Part shown: in pieces, positions 6,747 through 10,385 of the stretch
How the letters are laid out: each line of letters starts with the position of its first letter
How positions within the stretch are numbered: position 1 is the stretch's first letter
NCBI GenBank assembly: GCA_963597395.1
Contig: CAVBPX010000075.1
Coordinates: forward strand, 1 to 10,385
Direction: 5' to 3'
Length of the DNA: 10,385 nt
Origin: Hallerella sp963597395
GTDB taxonomy: Bacteria; Fibrobacterota; Fibrobacteria; Fibrobacterales; Fibrobacteraceae
Translations under genes and position numbers: made by a program
Notes under the pieces: model-generated
Databases searched by the model: none
What the model saw: the letters and a program-made list of their open reading frames with translations, nothing else
What the model was told of the DNA's origin: nothing

Positions 6747-7367
6747 ATGGCGAAGGTCAAACTCACAAAGAACGCCTTGAAGGCGGAACGCGATGCGCTC
6801 AAACGCTATGAGCGCTATCTGCCGACGCTGCTTTTGAAAAAACAGCAGCTTCAGGTGGAAATGCGTACGCTGCAGGCCAGGGTGATGGCCAAGCGCGACG
6901 AGGAAGATTCGCTCCGCAAGTCCATTTCCGGCTGGATCGGGCTTTATGCGGAGCCCGTCGAATGGGACCGCTATATTTCGGTCAAGGAAGTTCGGCAGGG
7001 CGAAGGAAACATCGCCGGCGTGGAAATTCCCATTTTTGACGGTGTCGATTTTAACGTCACGATTCCGGACTTCTTTACGACTCCGGCCTGGCTTGACGAA
7101 GGTATCCGCTCTCTGCAGGGGCTTATTTCGCTTCGGCTCGAACGCCGCGTTCTCGAAAAGCAATACGAGCTTCTCTCCGCAGAACTCCGCTCGACGAGTC
7201 AGAGGGTCAACCTGTTCGAAAAGGTGAAGATTCCCGAAGCGAAGGAAAACATTCGCTCCATCAACATTTTCCTCTCCGACCAGCAGATTTCGGGCGTTGC
7301 CCGTTCGAAGCTCGCCAAGGGAAAGGCTAATGCACGCGTTCTCGCACAGGAAGGAGCTGCCGCATGA
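6747..7367 (+). CDS. atpD: V-type ATP synthase subunit D (central shaft)
   Basis: The 206-residue protein is the rotor shaft that turns inside the A3B3 head. N-terminal (about 7-60) and C-terminal (about 120-190) long helices form the antiparallel coiled coil. A small beta-rich segment (about 70-115, with NIAGVEIPIFDGVDF) lies between them. The C-terminal signature RSTSQRVNLFEKVKIPEAKE (148-167) followed by NIRSINIFLSDQ, with a basic tail, is typical of the family. Subunit F, which usually binds this shaft, has no visible gene. A purine-rich AAGAAGGGG (6734-6742) at the end of atpB acts as the ribosome site. The stop overlaps the atpI start as ATGA (7364-7367). Confidence 0.95.
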   Translation: MAKVKLTKNALKAERDALKRYERYLPTLLLKKQQLQVEMRTLQARVMAKRDEEDSLRKSISGWIGLYAEPVEWDRYISVKEVRQGEGNIAGVEIPIFDGVDFNVTIPDFFTTPAWLDEGIRSLQGLISLRLERRVLEKQYELLSAELRSTSQRVNLFEKVKIPEAKENIRSINIFLSDQQISGVARSKLAKGKANARVLAQEGAAA

Positions 7368-9283
7368 TTACTCCGATGAAAAAGGTGACAATCCTCTGCC
7401 TGGATTCCGAGCGTCGCGAGTCTCTCGAAAAGCTTCGCGAACTGGGCGTCCTGCATGTGACGGCGCTTCAGAATCCGACGGGAAATGTTCTTAATTCCGC
7501 AAAAAACGAGGTTTCGCGCGTTCAAAAGGCCCTGGATGCAATTCCCGCCGCAAAGAAAAAGTCGGAGCCTTCAAAAGACGTCTCCGGCGAGAGCGTCGTC
7601 AAGGAAGTTCAACAGCTTCTTGAACGGAAAAAACTTGCCGAAGACAGAGCGTCCGAAGCGGAATCCGCCCTTTCGCGGTATGGCGCTTTCGGAAATCTCA
7701 ATCCGGAATCCGTCAAGGTGCTTGAATCCCGCGGTATTTTTGTGCGGCTTTACACCGTTCCGCACGGTCAAACCGTGGAAGTCGATGGCAACGCCCTGGT
7801 GGTTCCGTTTGCGGACAATGCGGAAGGCGCATGTTTTGCCGTCGTAAACTTTGCGTCCGAGCCGGCAAGGCTCAAGTCTGCGGCCTCCGCACTTGCGCTT
7901 CCGCTGCACTCGATTGCGTTTTACAGAAAACAGGCGGAAGATTCCAAATCCGAGCTTCAGAGCGTGGAAGCGGGTCTCGCCGCGCTTTCCAAGGACCGGT
8001 CGGCGGTCGAAAAGCGTTTGACCGAGGTGAATGACGCCTATACGTTTGAAGCCACGTCGGCGGGGATGCTCTCGTCGAACCTGCTTGCCGCCATCCAGGG
8101 CTTTTGCCCGGTGCCGCGGGTTTCGGAACTTTCGGCTGCAGCCAAGGCTTGCGGTTGGGGGCTTCGCATCGAGGATCCTACGGAAGAGGACGAGGTGCCG
8201 ACGCTTCTCTCCTACAACAAGCTTTCGCGTCCGATGCAGTTCCTCTACGACATCATCGGCATTTCGCCGGGCTACAACGAAGTCGATGTTTCGAGCGTGT
8301 TCCTCTGCTTCTTCAGCATCTTCTTTGCGATGATCGTGGGGGATACGGCCTACGGGCTTCTGTTCATCGCGATTACGCTCTATATGCGGAAAAAGCATCC
8401 GAAGGCAAATTCGACGGGCTTCCACTTCATGTATCTGATGAGTGGAATGACCATCTTCTGGGGGCTCATTAACGCGAGCTTCCTCGGTCTTACGCCCGAG
8501 ATTGCGCACTGGAGTTACTATCTGGACTTGACGAACTACGGCTTCCTTCCGGAACCTATTCGGAACGCGATGCTCTGGATTCGCACTTCGGCTCCGGCCG
8601 ACCCTGCAAAGTTCGCCGTGTATCACAAATGGCTCTCCGGGCTTTCGATGTTCCCGGCGTCCTTCACTCCGATGGATGTGGGCGAGTCCCAAATGCAGCA
8701 TGTCCAGTTCTTCTGCTTCTGCCTTGCCGTGGTGCACCTTTCGATTGCGCACATCTGGAACATTATTGTACGGTTGCGCCGTAAGGATTCCACGTTTATG
8801 GCTCAGGTCGGTTGGCTTTTGTGCTGCTGGTGCATGTTCGCGCTTGCCAACTACATGGTTCTCGGAATGAACCTTCCGGACTTTGTACTTCCGATGTTCA
8901 TCACGGCCGCCGTAATCCTTGTGCTTTTCTCGGTTCCGCCGAAAAGGCTCAAGCAGGAATGGATTTCGATTCCGATGCTCGTATTGAACATTGTGAACAG
9001 CTTTACGGACGTCATCAGCTATATCCGTCTGTTTGCCGTCGGAATGAGCGGTGCCGCCATTGCCGATGCGTTCAATGGAATGCTTTCGCCCCTGTTCGGC
9101 TCGTTCGTCGGAATTGCCGGAGCGGCTTTTGTTCTGCTCTTTGTGCATGCCCTGAACATTGCGCTTGCCGTCATGGGCGTCGCGGTTCACGCCGTGCGTC
9201 TCAATACTCTTGAATTTTCAAATGGCTTGGATTTGCAATGGAGCGGCTTTGCGTATGCTCCTTTCGCCAAGAGCAAAAATTAA
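7364..9283 (+). CDS. atpI: V-type ATP synthase subunit I (membrane stator, a-subunit)
   Basis: The 639-residue protein has a cytosolic, partly coiled-coil N-terminal half (1-290) and a membrane half with about seven to eight helices from residue 308 on. It forms the two half-channels through which the ion enters and leaves the rotor ring. Conserved membrane motifs are FAMIVGDTAYGLLF (321-334), ISYIRLFAVGMSG (551-563, Arg555) and AVHAVRLNTLEF (607-618). Arg612 corresponds to the essential arginine of a-subunits (yeast Vph1 Arg735) that releases the ion from the ring glutamate. A hydrophilic loop of roughly 70 residues (about 376-445) separates two membrane helices. AAGGAG (7351-7356) is 7 nt before the ATG at 7364; a second in-frame ATG at 7376 is possible but less well spaced. 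It is somewhat compact for the family but complete. Confidence 0.95.
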   Translation: MITPMKKVTILCLDSERRESLEKLRELGVLHVTALQNPTGNVLNSAKNEVSRVQKALDAIPAAKKKSEPSKDVSGESVVKEVQQLLERKKLAEDRASEAESALSRYGAFGNLNPESVKVLESRGIFVRLYTVPHGQTVEVDGNALVVPFADNAEGACFAVVNFASEPARLKSAASALALPLHSIAFYRKQAEDSKSELQSVEAGLAALSKDRSAVEKRLTEVNDAYTFEATSAGMLSSNLLAAIQGFCPVPRVSELSAAAKACGWGLRIEDPTEEDEVPTLLSYNKLSRPMQFLYDIIGISPGYNEVDVSSVFLCFFSIFFAMIVGDTAYGLLFIAITLYMRKKHPKANSTGFHFMYLMSGMTIFWGLINASFLGLTPEIAHWSYYLDLTNYGFLPEPIRNAMLWIRTSAPADPAKFAVYHKWLSGLSMFPASFTPMDVGESQMQHVQFFCFCLAVVHLSIAHIWNIIVRLRRKDSTFMAQVGWLLCCWCMFALANYMVLGMNLPDFVLPMFITAAVILVLFSVPPKRLKQEWISIPMLVLNIVNSFTDVISYIRLFAVGMSGAAIADAFNGMLSPLFGSFVGIAGAAFVLLFVHALNIALAVMGVAVHAVRLNTLEFSNGLDLQWSGFAYAPFAKSKN

Positions 9284-9321
9284 CCAAGGGATAATTCCCG
9301 TTACAATAAGAGGATAACAAA

Positions 9322-9777
9322 ATGGATCAACAAACGATTGTGACTCTCGCTAAGATGGGTGCTGCCGCTGCGCTGGGCGTTAGCGCGATGGGCTCTGCCC
9401 TTGGTTGCGGAACGGCCGGCATGGCGGCCATTTCAGTGTGGAAAAAGGCCTATGCACAGGGCAAGGGTGCGCTCTTTACGCTCCTCGTCTTTGTCGGTGC
9501 GCCGATTTCCCAGACGATTTACGGCATGCTTTTGATGAACTTCATCCTGAATGCGGCCCAGGCGAGCGGTTTTACCAACTGGGGCGGATGTCTCGGTGCC
9601 GGTATTTTTGGCGGCCTCGGTCTTATGGCGAGCGCCTGGTTCCAGGGCAAATGTTCGGCCGTTGCCTGCGACGCTCTCGGTGAAACCGGCAAGGGCATGG
9701 TCAACTACCTGATGGTTCTCGGCATTGTCGAAACCGTTGCGCTCTTTGTCCTCGTCTTCTCGATGATGGTCCTTTAA
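9322..9777 (+). CDS. atpK: V-type ATP synthase subunit K (rotor-ring proteolipid), copy 1
   Basis: The 151-residue proteolipid consists of two fused helical hairpins (four membrane helices), the size of bacterial K subunits such as Enterococcus hirae NtpK. Glycine- and alanine-rich helices (for example GSALGCGTAGMAA, 24-36) allow tight ring packing. The ion carboxylate is Glu137 in GIVETVALF. Residues matching the E. hirae sodium ligands are present: Ser63 and Gln64 with Tyr67 in APISQTIYG, and Gln108 in WFQGK. This suggests, but does not prove, sodium coupling. A strong AAGAGGA (9308-9314) precedes the ATG. The 38-nt gap from atpI is the widest in the operon, consistent with independent strong translation of the high-copy ring subunit. 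Confidence 0.95.
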   Translation: MDQQTIVTLAKMGAAAALGVSAMGSALGCGTAGMAAISVWKKAYAQGKGALFTLLVFVGAPISQTIYGMLLMNFILNAAQASGFTNWGGCLGAGIFGGLGLMASAWFQGKCSAVACDALGETGKGMVNYLMVLGIVETVALFVLVFSMMVL

Positions 9778-9795
9778 TCCGTTTGGAGCGTAACT

Positions 9796-10269
9796 ATGGA
9801 CCAGACGACAATGTTAACCTTGTCAAAACTCGGAGCGTCCGCGGCGCTGGGCCTTGCCGCCGTGGGATCCGCACTGGGTTGTGGCACAGCCGGCATGGCG
9901 GCGATCGGCGCTTGGAAAAAAGCCTACCTCAAAGGCAAGGGCGCCCTGTTTACACTTCTGATTTTTGTCGGCGCACCGATTGCGCAGACAATTTACGGAA
10001 TGCTGCTCATGCTCTTCATTTTGAACAAAATCAGTCCTGAAGGCGGCACGGATCCGAACGCCGCGATGTGGGCGGCCTATTTGGGCGTCGGCATCTTTGG
10101 CGGTCTCGGCATGACGGCAAGCGCCTGGTACGTGGGGAAGTCCGCGGCCAACGCCTGCAGCGCTCTCGGTGAAACCGGCAAGGGTCTTGTGAACTACCTC
10201 ATGGTTCTCGGCGTTGGCGAAACGGTCGCGCTGTTCGTGATGGTGTTCTCGATGATGCTCGTGTCGTAA
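9796..10269 (+). CDS. atpK: V-type ATP synthase subunit K (rotor-ring proteolipid), copy 2
   Basis: The 157-residue protein is a paralogue of the preceding K subunit. The two are about 80% identical over the first 77 residues by hand alignment, but many codons differ synonymously, so the duplication is not recent. It has the same four-helix plan, a loop between hairpins 5 residues longer (around 81-91), and the ion carboxylate Glu142 in GVGETVALF. Gln64 and Tyr67 are kept (APIAQTIYG), but the hydroxyl ligand is Ala63 and the equivalent of copy-1 Gln108 is Val113 (WYVGK). Two side-chain ligands of the sodium-type site are thus missing. GGAG (9785-9788) precedes the ATG, 18 nt after the first copy. 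It may enter a mixed ring, as in eukaryotic V-ATPases, or form rings under other conditions. Confidence 0.94.
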   Translation: MDQTTMLTLSKLGASAALGLAAVGSALGCGTAGMAAIGAWKKAYLKGKGALFTLLIFVGAPIAQTIYGMLLMLFILNKISPEGGTDPNAAMWAAYLGVGIFGGLGMTASAWYVGKSAANACSALGETGKGLVNYLMVLGVGETVALFVMVFSMMLVS

Positions 10270-10287
10270 GACTTCACCTGTTTTCGG

Positions 10288-10318
10288 AAAACGGCCCTTT
10301 TGCGAGGGCCGTTTTTTT
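10288..10318 (+). terminator. intrinsic terminator of the ATPase operon
   Basis: AAAACGGCCC (10288-10297) pairs perfectly with GGGCCGTTTT (10306-10315) around an 8-nt loop, and the right arm runs into an uninterrupted stretch of seven T's (10312-10318). It starts 18 nt after the stop of the second K gene, so the operon ends here and no further ATPase subunit follows in the same transcript. Confidence 0.93.
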
Positions 10319-10328
10319 ATTGGAACCA

Positions 10329-10385
10329 CTAAAAATTGCTTTGGTTAAGAAAATGCAACCAAATTTTTGAAAATTGAATTTTTAG
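10329..10385. repeat. nested inverted-repeat structure containing the right repeat copy
   Basis: CTAAAAATT (10329-10337) is the perfect reverse complement of AATTTTTAG (10377-10385). Inside it, TTTGGTT (10340-10346) is the reverse complement of AACCAAA (10357-10363). The right-hand part contains the 31-bp repeat. This 57-bp unit, bounded by 9-bp inverted ends, resembles a small palindromic intergenic element. AT-rich DNA produces short inverted repeats easily, so the element nature is tentative. Confidence 0.4.
10355..10385. repeat. 31-bp AT-rich direct repeat, right copy
   Basis: This is an exact, same-orientation copy of 17-47, running to the last base of the window. It begins 37 nt after the operon terminator's T-run. 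Any extension of the match to the right cannot be seen. Confidence 0.75.

Noticed and set aside
5630..6802. 390-codon antisense open frame opposite atpB
   Set aside because: Same reasoning: the sense strand is a complete B subunit and no domain is seen in the antisense product.
7571..9190. 539-codon antisense open frame opposite atpI
   Set aside because: The composition is highly charged and lacks any motif, while the sense strand encodes an unambiguous membrane stator protein.
9284..9321. Small GGGA-TAAT-TCCC hairpin between atpI and atpK1 as a regulatory or processing site
   Set aside because: A 4-bp stem is too short to support; more likely chance in a gap whose visible function is the ribosome site.
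9322..10269. The two K genes as a recent tandem duplication or assembly error
   Set aside because: They differ at many synonymous positions, have a 5-residue length difference in the middle loop, and have distinct intergenic sequences, so both are genuine and old.
1..10385. CRISPR array, tRNA, rRNA, prophage, toxin-antitoxin or defence system
   Set aside because: No regularly spaced repeats, no cloverleaf or rRNA signature, and no recombinase, transposase, nuclease or phage protein motif was seen on either strand.

Overview
The window carries a complete bacterial V/A-type (rotary) ATPase operon on the + strand (about 2563-10318). It is preceded by two small, divergently oriented gene pairs: mntP plus a flavin-reductase-like gene on the - strand, and a short-chain dehydrogenase plus a monohaem cytochrome c on the + strand. 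There are no rRNA or tRNA genes, no insertion sequence and no CRISPR array. Coding density is high and the sequence is moderately GC-rich by eye, while the few intergenic stretches are strikingly AT-rich.

Organism: the ATPase gene order E - small DUF2764-type protein - A - B - D - I - K (- K) is the arrangement known from spirochaetes, chlamydiae and Bacteroidota-type bacteria, not the archaeal or Thermus order with C, F and G/H. Together with the AT-rich promoter regions containing TATATT boxes, I lean towards a Fibrobacter-like anaerobe (Fibrobacterota). This is an inference from style and gene order, and no single gene here settles it.

Layout. 17-47 is one copy of a 31-bp AT-rich repeat, and an exact second copy closes the window at 10355-10385. 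On the - strand, mntP (1181-618) is followed after 19 nt by a flavin-reductase-fold gene (598-92). On the + strand, a short-chain dehydrogenase gene (1242-2042) overlaps by 8 nt a GTG-started cytochrome c gene (2035-2406). A 156-bp AT-rich gap (2407-2562) holds the likely ATPase promoter and a CGGAAA-T-TTTCCG palindrome. The ATPase genes then run with very tight spacing: atpE, DUF2764, atpA, atpB, atpD, atpI, atpK1, atpK2. A strong intrinsic terminator follows at 10288-10318.

How the genes work together: A and B form the catalytic hexamer, D the central shaft, E the peripheral stalk, I the membrane stator, and the two K proteins the rotor ring. The DUF2764 protein sits where a subunit C/d (shaft-to-ring adaptor) would be expected. 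No F, G/H or canonical C gene is present although the operon visibly ends. The two K paralogues differ at the ion site: K1 keeps the ligand set of sodium-binding rings (Ser63, Gln64, Gln108, Glu137, with Tyr67), whereas K2 has Ala63 and Val113 in place of two of those ligands. This is the most interesting feature of the window.
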